Source: Halorhodospira sp.
Lineage (GTDB): Bacteria > Pseudomonadota > Gammaproteobacteria > Nitrococcales > Halorhodospiraceae
Assembly: GCA_007127935.1 (NCBI GenBank)
Contig: SKYL01000185.1
Span: 1 to 7,886, forward strand
Reading direction: 5' to 3'
Length of the DNA: 7,886 bases
Both the position numbers and the translations under genes were made by a program. Of this stretch, positions 1-6,689 are shown in pieces (position 1 is the stretch's first letter; each line of letters opens with the position of its first letter). The notes beneath the pieces were generated by a model that saw only the letters and a list, made by a program, of their open reading frames with translations, was not told the origin of the DNA and did no database searches.

Positions 1-1007
1 ACCAGCAGGAACTGGGTGAGGAACCGGTCCCGGAAATGGAATACCGCGGGGACCTCGTTGAAGGCGACCACATAGGCGGCGAGGCGGCCGCTGGTGTCCC
101 GAATGGCGTGGAGACTGATCACGTAACCCTGATCATCGTGGATCAACGGCACCGCGAACGACTCACCACGGGACATGCGGGCTCCGAGTTCGGCCCGGGT
201 ACCCAGCACGGCCCCCAGGGCCATCGCCGTGGACGAGCCTTGGAAGTCACGAGTAATGCCGGAGATGGTCGGATGCTCCTGGACGAAATCGGGGTGGAGC
301 GGAGAATCGATGAATTGCGGCTGTAGTTCGGGGATAACCTGATCCCGCGAGATCTCCCGCCGCACCAGGAAGGCGAATTCACCGGCCGGCACCAACTCCG
401 TCAAGGCTTCATGAAGCTGATCAAAAGAGAGGGAGAGATCGACGCTGCCCACGTGCTCACTCCCATCGATCAGGGGAAAGACGTGGCGGAACGACGGATA
501 GAGCCGGCCGCCCTCGAAGCCGGCCGCGGGCCGCAGCTCGGTGTTGGCGATGCGGATGGAGGGGCGCAGGTCCATCTGGGGGTCGCCGGCCAGTTCGGGG
601 CGATGCATCCGCAGAAAGACCACGCCGTCGGGGTCGTGGAAGTAGAGTTGACGCGCCCCGCGCTGACGCATCTCTTCGAAGACCGGCCGCATCATACGGT
701 AGAGTTCACCGCGCAGGCGGCGGCGGGCCTCTTCATCGGCCCCGGCGACTTGGCGGAGGATCGCCGTCACCTCGGGTTGCGCGATCTGGGCCTCGACCCG
801 GGTGGCGACGTCGAGGCGGTACATATTCACCGTGGAGCGGTAGGCCACCTCCAAGGCGGCGGTGTACTGCTGCGCCACCAAGCGGGCCTGCTGTTCATAC
901 TGCCCATGGAGGAACCCGCCCACCGCCGCCAGCAGCAACAATGCGCCCGCAACCACCGCCCACTGGCCGCGGCTTGGAGGATGCTCCCCCCAACGGCGGC
1001 GCTTCAC
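1..1007 (-). CDS. Membrane sensor protein with double-Cache periplasmic domain (N-terminal part, cut by window edge)
   Basis: The frame is open from a GTG at 1007 to the left edge (335 codons, no stop), so the output domain lies outside the window. The visible protein has a basic start, one membrane segment at about residues 16-33 (AVVAGALLLLAAVGGFL) and a periplasmic region. That region has the hallmarks of the dCache_3 family, the double sensory domain of two-component sensors: LYFHDPDGVVFLRMHRPELAGD at about 121-142, a GFEGGRLYPSFRHVFPL block near 163-179, then HVGSVDLS. The GTG shares GTGA with the stop of the upstream binding-protein gene, which fixes the start and implies translational coupling. 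Family knowledge: such domains sit in front of histidine kinases, diguanylate cyclases or chemoreceptors; which one applies here cannot be seen. I infer that it senses its ligand directly or through the co-encoded binding protein. Confidence 0.85.
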   Translation of the reverse strand, partial: MKRRRWGEHPPSRGQWAVVAGALLLLAAVGGFLHGQYEQQARLVAQQYTAALEVAYRSTVNMYRLDVATRVEAQIAQPEVTAILRQVAGADEEARRRLRGELYRMMRPVFEEMRQRGARQLYFHDPDGVVFLRMHRPELAGDPQMDLRPSIRIANTELRPAAGFEGGRLYPSFRHVFPLIDGSEHVGSVDLSLSFDQLHEALTELVPAGEFAFLVRREISRDQVIPELQPQFIDSPLHPDFVQEHPTISGITRDFQGSSTAMALGAVLGTRAELGARMSRGESFAVPLIHDDQGYVISLHAIRDTSGRLAAYVVAFNEVPAVFHFRDRFLTQFLL

Positions 1008-1870
1008 GGACGCCGCCCCTCCCCTGGAATCGGTTGGAGACCGCCCATGCGGCGAATGACATCGTATTCGGCGTCATCCACCGCCACCGCGCCGTAACGC
1101 GTGGGTTCGCCCCAGCCGGAATAGACCGCCGGCGGCGCCTCCCGCAGCAGCCGTCCGATCCACTCCCGCAGGTCTGCGGAGAGGGTCTCCCCGTTGGCGG
1201 CCAGCACGTGACCGGGCATGATGCGATCGGTCTCGGCCACCACATCGAGACCGAGCACCGCGTGGCGGTGGGCGATATCGTCCTTCATCCCCCCAAGATC
1301 GAACTCCCCCGCCACCACCGCCAACGCCACCGCATCGTGGCTCCCCAGATACCTAACATCCGCTTCCTCCAACCCCACCCCTTCGATTTCGCGCAACAGC
1401 GCGCCGGTACCGAGATAACCGCAGGTGGAAAGGGGCTGGGTCAGCGCCACCGTGGCACCCGCGCAGACCTCGGGGCGCGGACCGAGGCCGGCGGTGGCCA
1501 CCAGCACACACCGGTAGTACGGATCGCCATGGGCCTCGTTGAACTGGACCAGGGGAATCGCCTCCGGGTAGTGATCGCGCAGCCGTACGTAGCCCAACGG
1601 CCCCAGGTAGGCCAAGTCGATCTTGCCGGCGGCGAAGGCATGGAGGATCTCGCCGTAACCCTCGAAGTAGACGTACTCGATCCGCCGCTCCAGGTGCCGC
1701 TCCAGGTACCCGGTCATCGGCAGGAACTGCCGCACAACCGCCTCGGCGCTCTCCCGCGGCAACGGAGCAAAGCGCAGCGGTTCCGCCGCGGGCAGCGATG
1801 GCGCGACCACCAACCCAGTTGCCACGAGCGCGGCAAATAGGCGCACACCGCACATCCTTACTGTTTCCAT
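1004..1870 (-). CDS. PhnD-like periplasmic phosphate/phosphonate-type substrate-binding protein
   Basis: This 288-aa protein resembles the PhnD/PtxB group of periplasmic binding proteins. The mature part opens with LRFAPLPRESAEAVVRQFLP and contains GYGEILHAFAAGKIDLAYLG (about 71-90), DPYYRCVLVA (116-125), STCGYLGTGALL (148-159) and GEFDLGGMKDDIA (188-200), all in the family's usual order. The signal peptide is residues 1-29, with cleavage likely after LPAA. I chose the ATG at 1870 because AGGA lies 5 nt upstream. A longer frame reaches 1999 but adds 43 residues that do not look like a secreted protein's start, and a start at 1855 is also possible. No permease or ATPase gene adjoins it; the next gene is a sensor overlapping by GTGA. 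I infer a ligand-presenting role for that sensor rather than uptake. The ligand is unknown: PhnD-like sensory proteins are not reliably phosphonate-specific. Confidence 0.85.
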   Translation of the reverse strand: METVRMCGVRLFAALVATGLVVAPSLPAAEPLRFAPLPRESAEAVVRQFLPMTGYLERHLERRIEYVYFEGYGEILHAFAAGKIDLAYLGPLGYVRLRDHYPEAIPLVQFNEAHGDPYYRCVLVATAGLGPRPEVCAGATVALTQPLSTCGYLGTGALLREIEGVGLEEADVRYLGSHDAVALAVVAGEFDLGGMKDDIAHRHAVLGLDVVAETDRIMPGHVLAANGETLSADLREWIGRLLREAPPAVYSGWGEPTRYGAVAVDDAEYDVIRRMGGLQPIPGEGRRP

Positions 1871-1934
1871 GTGCATCCTGTGATGTTGCCATGGGGCGGT
1901 GGAAACGACGAATAGATTCAAAAATGTGTAGCCG

Positions 1935-1963
1935 GTCATAAACCTCGCTGTATAACAGTGCAA
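1935..1963 (-). promoter_or_regulatory. Candidate sigma-70 promoter for the binding-protein/sensor pair
   Basis: On the minus strand TTGCAC (1963-1958) is followed after exactly 17 nt by TATGAC (1940-1935), inside the AT-richer divergent intergenic region. It would start transcripts near 1928, about 58 nt before the ATG at 1870. The -35 match is poor (only TTG agrees well), so this is only a candidate. No comparable promoter was found for the divergent plus-strand gene. Confidence 0.25.
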
Positions 1964-2032
1964 AATCAAGGGATATGCGGTATCGTCCCGCAACCCCAAT
2001 GATTACGGCGCTGCCCTCAAGCCCCCAGAGTC

Positions 2033-3208
2033 ATGCAGAACTACAACCCCATTCCGGTAAAACGCGACCGGGTGCGCCCCGAGGACGTGGAGGTCGGTCG
2101 CCCGGTTCCGTTCGACATCGAGGACACCTACGGGCGGGTGCTGGTGGCCCGTGGCCAAGCGGTCAAAACGGACCAGCAGCGGCAGCGGCTGCTCCAGATC
2201 GGCCGCACCCCCTACCACACCGCCACCGCCCGCCGCAAATCCGGCGGCGTCACGGAACGGGGGAGTGGCGACGGGGCGGAGTTGAACCCGTTCTCGGAGA
2301 TCTACCACCTCTCCATGTCCCTCCAGCAGGCGTTCAAGAACCTGGGCCAGGGCAACGGGCGGTTCCTGCAGCGCCTGGACAGCCTGCTCAGCCGCATCGG
2401 CGACTTGGTGGAGCGCGACCCCGACGCCGCCGTCGGCGCGGCCCATCTGGACGAGGAGTTTCCCTACAGCATTCGCCACCCGCTCCGCCAAGCGCTCCTG
2501 TGCGATATCGTCGGCCACTACCTGGAGATCAGCGACGACGAACGCAGGGCCGTGGTCTGCGCGGCACTGACGGCCAACATCGGCATGTTGGCGCTGGAGG
2601 CCGAACTGGAGAAGCAAGAGGGCGCCCTCACCGAGAAGCAGTCGGCCGCGTTGCGGCAGCACCCGCTACGGTCGGTGGAAGTGCTGCGCGCCGAGGAGGT
2701 GGACGACCCGGAGTGGCTGCGCATCGTCGCCGAGCACCACGAGCGGCTCGACGGCAGCGGTTACCCCAATGGGCTCAAGGAAGATCAGATCAGCCCCGGC
2801 GCCCGGTTGCTGGCCATCGCCGACACCTACATGGCCATGGTCTCCAACCGTTCCTACCGCCCCGCCAACGCGGTCCGCGATGCCCTGCTGGAACTGCTGG
2901 ATCAGAGCGGCACCATCTACGACCGCAAGCTTCTGTCCAAACTGATCCAGACCATCGGCATCTATCCGGCCGGAAGCCTGGTCGCGCTGGATAGTAAAGA
3001 GAAAGGGGTGGTCATCCGGCGCGGACAGGAGAGCACCAAGCCGCTGGTGGCGGTGATCGTCAAACCCAACGGCGAGCGCACCGCACGGCCCTTGCTGCGG
3101 GACACCAGCCTCCGGGACAGCCCCGATGTGGAGACCCTGCTGCCCCCGTCAGCCATCCCCACCCGGCTCAACCTCGCCGCCCTATGGGGCTACGGGGGGA
3201 CGCAGTAG
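2033..3208 (+). CDS. Degenerate HD-GYP-family protein (c-di-GMP phosphodiesterase-like, HD dyad lost)
   Basis: This 391-aa cytoplasmic protein has no membrane segment. Residues 15-57 resemble the N-terminal module common before HD-GYP domains (V.VGRPVPFDIEDTYGRVLVARGQ). A helical linker follows, then an HD-GYP domain at about 145-315. The GYP half is well kept: H210-P211, HHERLDGSGYPNGL at 235-248, ARLLAIADTYMAM at 257-269 (D264) and the SYRP motif. The HD half is not: where family members read HDIGK, this protein has A181-N182-I183-G184-M185. HD-GYP enzymes hydrolyse c-di-GMP using a metal centre that includes the HD pair, so loss of hydrolysis, or a purely binding or regulatory role, is inferred. 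A C-terminal segment (316-391) with little family signal follows. The ATG at 2033 has only a weak AGAG upstream. It is divergent from the binding-protein/sensor pair, which may be functionally linked. Confidence 0.85.
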   Translation: MQNYNPIPVKRDRVRPEDVEVGRPVPFDIEDTYGRVLVARGQAVKTDQQRQRLLQIGRTPYHTATARRKSGGVTERGSGDGAELNPFSEIYHLSMSLQQAFKNLGQGNGRFLQRLDSLLSRIGDLVERDPDAAVGAAHLDEEFPYSIRHPLRQALLCDIVGHYLEISDDERRAVVCAALTANIGMLALEAELEKQEGALTEKQSAALRQHPLRSVEVLRAEEVDDPEWLRIVAEHHERLDGSGYPNGLKEDQISPGARLLAIADTYMAMVSNRSYRPANAVRDALLELLDQSGTIYDRKLLSKLIQTIGIYPAGSLVALDSKEKGVVIRRGQESTKPLVAVIVKPNGERTARPLLRDTSLRDSPDVETLLPPSAIPTRLNLAALWGYGGTQ

Positions 3209-3276
3209 CCCGGTTGGAGATTGCTTCGCTACGCTCGCAATGACGGGAGCGCTCGCAATGACGGCTGACTACCGGG
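3209..3276. repeat. REP-like intergenic palindromic repeat between convergent genes
   Basis: The convergent gap contains GAGATTGCTTCGCTACG leading into CGCTCGCAATGACGG, a sequence type I recognise as a dispersed intergenic repeat in many bacteria. ATTGC (3220-3224) pairs with GCAAT (3237-3241). The 15-mer CGCTCGCAATGACGG occurs twice exactly, at 3232-3246 and 3250-3264, with an 18-bp period. CCCGGT (3209-3214) and ACCGGG (3271-3276) bound the whole unit as inverted repeats. The stop codon on each side lies immediately next to it, so it may act as a bidirectional terminator or mRNA-end protector. No T-tract is present, and that role is inferred. Confidence 0.6.
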
Positions 3277-5055
3277 TCACTCCGCTTCCCGCGGCTGCGG
3301 GGGGCCGAAGTAGCGCTTCACCAGATCGACCCAATCCTCGTAGTGGCCGAACATGCTGGCGGCGTGGATGCCGGGGAACGCGGACACGCCCGATTCGCCC
3401 GATTCGCCCGATTCGCCGAATCCACCGGGTTCGCCGGATGCATCGGCACCGGTCTCCGCGTCCGCCTCCAACCCCCCGCCATCAACCACCGCCACGGCGG
3501 CCCCGTTGACCGGCTCCCGCCGGAGGCGATCGCCCGCCTCGGAGCGGTCCATCGCGGCGATGCGGGTGTCGAGCCCCTCGATGGGCCGGCCGTCGATGCG
3601 CAACTCCTGGCCTGGGAAGATCGGCCGCGCCGGATCGAGGCCGTTGGCCGCCGCCAAGGCGTTCACACTCATCCCCGCTCGCTGGGCGATACGGGAGAGG
3701 CTGTCGCCGGAGCGGACGGTATAGTGCGTCTGACCGGGCACCGGTACCCCGTCGGCCACCGGCAGGCGGAGCGTCTGCCCGACCCGGATCAGGTGGGCAT
3801 CGCGCAACCCGTTGATGGCCACCAATTCGCGGGCGGTCACCCCATAGCGAGAGGCGATGGCCGAGAGCGTGTCTCCCCGGGCGACGGTGTGATAGCGATC
3901 CGGGATCTGCGCGAAGTAACGGGCGCCGTTATCGAGCCGCGCCAGCAGCGCATGGGCGTCGGGCCGCCCGGGGCCGGCGGGGACCCGCAGGCGGTACCCC
4001 CGGGGGATCAGCTTGCTCCCCTCCCACACCGGCGGGCGAAGACCACGGTTCAACTCCCGCAGCGTCTCCCGATCCACCTCGAAGGTATCGAGGACGTCGT
4101 TGACGAAGGCGTAGAACGGCATCTCCACCGCTTGCGAAGGAATCGGCCGTGCGTACCGGATGGGCCCGAAGAAATCCTCGGCCCGGCTGCTGACATCGAC
4201 GGCGGCAAGGAAGGCCGGATAGAAATTGCGCGAGGCGAAGCCCCACGCCCGGCCGTCGTAATCACGGATGATGTCGGCGATGTCGGTGGAGCCGGTGGCC
4301 GCCACCGCCCGCTGGATGCCCGCCACACCGTGGTTGTACGCCGAGAGCGCCAACGCCCAATCGCCGGTGACCGAGTAATTGTGCCGCAGCAGCCGAGCTG
4401 CGGCCTCGGTGGCCAGATACGGGTCCATCCGCTCGTCGACGATGTAGTCCACCTGCAGGAAACGGCGGCCGGTGCCGCGGGTGAACTGCCAGATCCCGGC
4501 GGCACCGGCACGGGAATAGGCATCGGGGTTGAATGATGACTCCACGTGAGGCAACGCCGCGATCTCCAGCGGCAACTCCATCTCCTCCAAAGTACGCATA
4601 ATGTGGTAATTCCACATCCCCGAGCGGACCAGTCCGCGCTGGAAGCGGTCTGCCTGGCCCCGCTGGAAGCGGATATGCCCGGCCGCCCGGCGCAACGTTT
4701 CCGGATCGGCATTCAGACCCCACAGGTGCAGCACGCGCCGCTCGTCGGCGGTCAGCCCGCCCTGAGGGCCGGCGGCCAAGCGCTCCAGGATGCCGTTGTA
4801 GTACGCCCGGCGCTGGCGTACATGCGCGACTCGTTGGTTGTGGGTCGCGCCCTCGGGAAAGCGGATGGTCTCGTAGACGATCGAGAGATCGTAGCGATCA
4901 TGCAGCAGGCCGCCCTGGGTGGTGACGTCGCCGTAGATCTGGGTCCAGAATTGGACGGCGGGCTCCAACTCGGCGGGACGGGGGAACGGACTGGAAGCGG
5001 CATTAAAGGAAACAAACAGTAGGAACCACGACAACACGGCAGCCAATGGACGCAT
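3277..5055 (-). CDS. mltD: MltD-type membrane-associated lytic murein transglycosylase with two LysM repeats
   Basis: This 592-aa protein would cleave the MurNAc-GlcNAc bond of peptidoglycan in the periplasm, forming 1,6-anhydro ends, in wall turnover. Residues 1-20 are a signal peptide (MRPLAAVLSWFLLFVSFNAA). A helical region leads to the SLT-type catalytic domain at about 160-290: ALPHVESSFNP with catalytic Glu172, AGAAGIWQFTRGTGR (183-197), ALALSAYNHGVAGI (235-248) and SRNFYPAFLAA. LysM repeats lie at about 388-431 (YHTVARGDTLSAIA) and 444-487 (HYTVRSGDSLSRIA). Residues 488-592 form a Gly/Glu/Ser-rich tail with GES repeats and a conserved-looking end (HYEDWVDLVKRYFG). The ATG at 5055 was preferred to an in-frame start at 5151 because the signal peptide follows it directly and AGGGA lies 8 nt upstream. 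Unlike E. coli MltD there is no lipobox cysteine, so it should be a soluble periplasmic or wall-bound form. Confidence 0.93.
   Translation of the reverse strand: MRPLAAVLSWFLLFVSFNAASSPFPRPAELEPAVQFWTQIYGDVTTQGGLLHDRYDLSIVYETIRFPEGATHNQRVAHVRQRRAYYNGILERLAAGPQGGLTADERRVLHLWGLNADPETLRRAAGHIRFQRGQADRFQRGLVRSGMWNYHIMRTLEEMELPLEIAALPHVESSFNPDAYSRAGAAGIWQFTRGTGRRFLQVDYIVDERMDPYLATEAAARLLRHNYSVTGDWALALSAYNHGVAGIQRAVAATGSTDIADIIRDYDGRAWGFASRNFYPAFLAAVDVSSRAEDFFGPIRYARPIPSQAVEMPFYAFVNDVLDTFEVDRETLRELNRGLRPPVWEGSKLIPRGYRLRVPAGPGRPDAHALLARLDNGARYFAQIPDRYHTVARGDTLSAIASRYGVTARELVAINGLRDAHLIRVGQTLRLPVADGVPVPGQTHYTVRSGDSLSRIAQRAGMSVNALAAANGLDPARPIFPGQELRIDGRPIEGLDTRIAAMDRSEAGDRLRREPVNGAAVAVVDGGGLEADAETGADASGEPGGFGESGESGESGVSAFPGIHAASMFGHYEDWVDLVKRYFGPPQPREAE
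3389..3415. repeat. Three tandem copies of a 9-bp unit inside mltD
   Basis: CCCGATTCG is repeated three times without change, followed by a partial copy (CCGAAT). On the coding strand it gives Gly-Glu-Ser repeats in the C-terminal tail of MltD. Being a multiple of three, copy-number change would lengthen or shorten the tail without a frameshift. Confidence 0.9.
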
Positions 5056-5174
5056 GGTAGAGATCCCTGAAATCTTCTTCTGTCGAGACGCCCGGGCAGG
5101 ATACACGCTACCCTTTCGCCTCCGCCACGGCTTTTCGGTGCGATAGCACACAGAGCAGACGAGGTACCGCCCCC
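5056..5174. other. Divergent intergenic region between mltD and the 5175 gene
   Basis: This 119-bp gap must contain the start signals of both divergent genes. The only candidate I see is TATCCT on the minus strand (5103-5098) as a -10 for mltD, with a poor TGGCGG 18 nt upstream. No convincing plus-strand promoter or operator is evident. Confidence 0.3.
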
Positions 5175-5822
5175 GTGCGACCCACTCCGGACCTCCACCG
5201 GGCGCTCCGCGCCTGGTCCAAACCGGGCCTGAAGACGACCACCAGCCTGCAGCCCTCCAATGCGCTGATCAACGGCCTGCACGAAGAGGCCGTGGCCGCG
5301 TTGCGCGCCCGGCTGGCCCAGGCCCCGTCCCCGCCGGAGGAACGGCGCTACCGGCAACTACTGGACGAACTGGGCACCCTCGGCCCGGCGGCCCACGCGG
5401 CGCCACTGCAACAGGCGTGGGCCCGCACCATCACCGAGATCGCCCTGCCCCGCTTCTGGCGCCTCACCCTCCACGATCGCCCGGGCCAACTGGTGGCCGT
5501 GGGCTCACCGAGCATGCCCGGCGGCTTCTCGCCGATCTTCCAGGAGAGCCTACGCGCCCACCAACCGCTGCTGGGCGCCAAGGCGTGGCTGATGGCCCGC
5601 CTGTACGAGGACGCCTGCCGCCAAGCCCGCAACTCCGCCTGGCGGCCCGACGAGCGATGGGGACTGCAATACTGGAAAGACCGCGAGACCCTGGCCCTGG
5701 TGATCGTGACGCCGGAGACGTGGGCGGAGTATGGACCGAGCCCAAGCGTATCGCGTCCAAATGCGGGCGCTCAACGCGAAGTTCACGGTCAGTCGGTCCG
5801 ACGCCCCCCCAGGCCGCAATAG
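5175..5822 (+). CDS. Hypothetical protein, unrecognised, 215 aa
   Basis: I do not recognise a family. The GTG at 5175 is preceded by GAGG about 10 nt upstream, and the frame keeps strong GC-rich codon bias through roughly residue 185. There is no signal peptide or membrane segment. The protein is mostly helical-looking: an Ala/Arg/Leu-rich N-terminal half with a likely coiled or helical stretch at 36-65, then a more distinctive middle (ALPRFWRLTLHDRPGQLVAV at 90-109, GGFSPIFQESL, WLMARLYEDACRQA) and WGLQYWKDRETLALVIVTPE at 162-181. The last 30 residues are rich in Pro, Arg and Ser and look unlike the rest, while the neighbouring frame from 5731 reads AYRVQMRALNAKFTV, so a frameshift near 5730-5750 is possible. 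It is divergent from mltD and 48 nt upstream of the nucleotidyltransferase gene on the same strand. No function can be assigned. Confidence 0.6.
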   Translation: MRPTPDLHRALRAWSKPGLKTTTSLQPSNALINGLHEEAVAALRARLAQAPSPPEERRYRQLLDELGTLGPAAHAAPLQQAWARTITEIALPRFWRLTLHDRPGQLVAVGSPSMPGGFSPIFQESLRAHQPLLGAKAWLMARLYEDACRQARNSAWRPDERWGLQYWKDRETLALVIVTPETWAEYGPSPSVSRPNAGAQREVHGQSVRRPPRPQ

Positions 5823-5870
5823 ACGAGGACAGTGGGGTAATCTGGAGCCAGGATTTGTGGAGACAACACG

Positions 5871-6215
5871 ATGCAACACCTCGACCATGGGACCGAACTG
5901 GCCGCGCGGCAATTTCTGGCGCTGATCAACGGGCGTTACGATGTCGTCGGTGCCATCGTCTACGGCTCGCGCGCTCGCGGAACGCACCGCCCGGACAGCG
6001 ATGCGGACGTAGCGGTCCTGCTGCGGGGCGTACCCCGGCGGCGCTTCCTGGAAGTCAAACTCGAAATGGTGGATATCGCCTACGACGTATTGCTCGATAC
6101 CGGGATCATCATCTCGCCGCTCCCGATTTGGCTCGATCAGTGGGAGCATCCGGAGGAGTACTCGAACCCGGCGTTGTTGCACAACATCGCCAAAGAAGGG
6201 GTACGTCTATATTAG
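5871..6215 (+). CDS. Minimal nucleotidyltransferase (MNT) domain protein, MntA-like
   Basis: This 114-aa protein is the usual size of stand-alone minimal nucleotidyltransferases of the pol-beta superfamily. The signature is clear: AIVYGSRARGTHRPDSDADVAVL at about 28-50, with G32-S33 of the phosphate-binding loop and metal-binding D44 and D46. The C-terminal half (YDVLLDTGIIISPLPIW at 71-87, then NPALLHNIAKEGVRLY) matches the subgroup found with HEPN partners. Family knowledge: in HEPN-MNT toxin-antitoxin modules the MNT protein neutralises the HEPN ribonuclease, in known cases by AMPylating it. The ATG at 5871 has GGAG 8 nt upstream. The next 80 bp hold no gene and the following frame is on the opposite strand, so the expected HEPN gene is missing. 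It may be a solitary or relic antitoxin, or act on a partner elsewhere. Confidence 0.88.
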   Translation: MQHLDHGTELAARQFLALINGRYDVVGAIVYGSRARGTHRPDSDADVAVLLRGVPRRRFLEVKLEMVDIAYDVLLDTGIIISPLPIWLDQWEHPEEYSNPALLHNIAKEGVRLY

Positions 6216-6296
6216 ACCTGTGACCGTCTTTGCGGGCGTCGGCAATCGGCCTAATTTTGGCGACAACACGTGGAGCAAAGGAAGCCAACTGGCGAA

Positions 6297-6689
6297 TCAT
6301 CTGCGCCGGTCGCTGACGACGGAGTGGGATGCATTTTGCCGAAACGGCTGATTGGCCGGGACAGGATCGGCGTGACATGCCTCTGCCACCGATCCATCGT
6401 CACCCACACCGGCGCCGCGCTGCCGTGCCCGTACCTCCTTGATGATCCTCCAGCGCTCTTTCTCGCTGACCATCCCCCGGAAAGGGGAGTTTTGTCGTAT
6501 ATCCGACATCCGCTCACCGAACTCGCAGACCCGGCTCTCTAGCTCATCGCAGCTCTTGCAGCCATCGATTAGCTCGCGCCATTGCTAGGCGTAGCGGATG
6601 CGCCCGAGATCGCCGCTGGCAAGATCCCGTGAGATCGAATTCTCGACCTTGCTCCATAGCCCGGGGTCACGGCGCAGAACGCTGGTCAC
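6297..6689 (-). pseudogene. Broken gene coupled to fic (amber codon at codon 35); candidate former partner
   Basis: A GTG at 6689 overlaps the fic stop as GTGA and opens a frame reading MTSVLRRDPGLWSKVENSIS and RDLASGDLGRIRYA. It then hits TAG at 6587-6585. The same frame continues with protein-like sequence for 95 codons (QWRELIDGCKSCDELESRV, FGERMSDIRQNSPFRGMVS, EKERWRIIKEVRARQRG) to TGA at 6297. The charged, helical composition fits on both sides of the TAG, which suggests a single nonsense change (GAG or CAG to TAG) in a once-intact protein of about 130 aa. The last 35 residues look less natural, so the original end may have been nearer 6410. I do not recognise the family. Overlap with fic suggests it was its operon partner, possibly an antitoxin or substrate, which is inference. 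Restarting at the internal ATG (6509) would give a 70-aa product. Confidence 0.55.

Noticed and set aside
411..1840. Long plus-strand open frames of 228 and 299 codons over the sensor and binding-protein genes
   Set aside because: They are antisense shadows in high-GC sequence: Arg/Gly/His-rich with no family features, while the minus strand carries clear PhnD-like and dCache proteins.
1947..1958. CTGTATAACAG-type inverted repeat in the divergent intergenic region as an operator
   Set aside because: The arms are only 4 bp, too short to support a regulator site without other copies.
1871..1999. N-terminal extension of the binding protein to an ATG at 1999
   Set aside because: It would place 43 non-signal-like residues before the signal peptide and would run through the candidate promoter; the ATG at 1870 has a ribosome site.
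3343..4536. A 397-codon plus-strand open frame opposite mltD
   Set aside because: It is the shadow of mltD on the other strand; the minus strand has the transglycosylase and LysM motifs.
6220..6351. Short plus-strand frame from GTG at 6220 (43 codons, containing FGDNTWSKGSQLANHLRR) just after the nucleotidyltransferase
   Set aside because: It has no ribosome site, no recognisable family and no HEPN features, and its end overlaps the antisense tail of the broken fic partner. It may be chance or a remnant, and cannot be supported as a gene.
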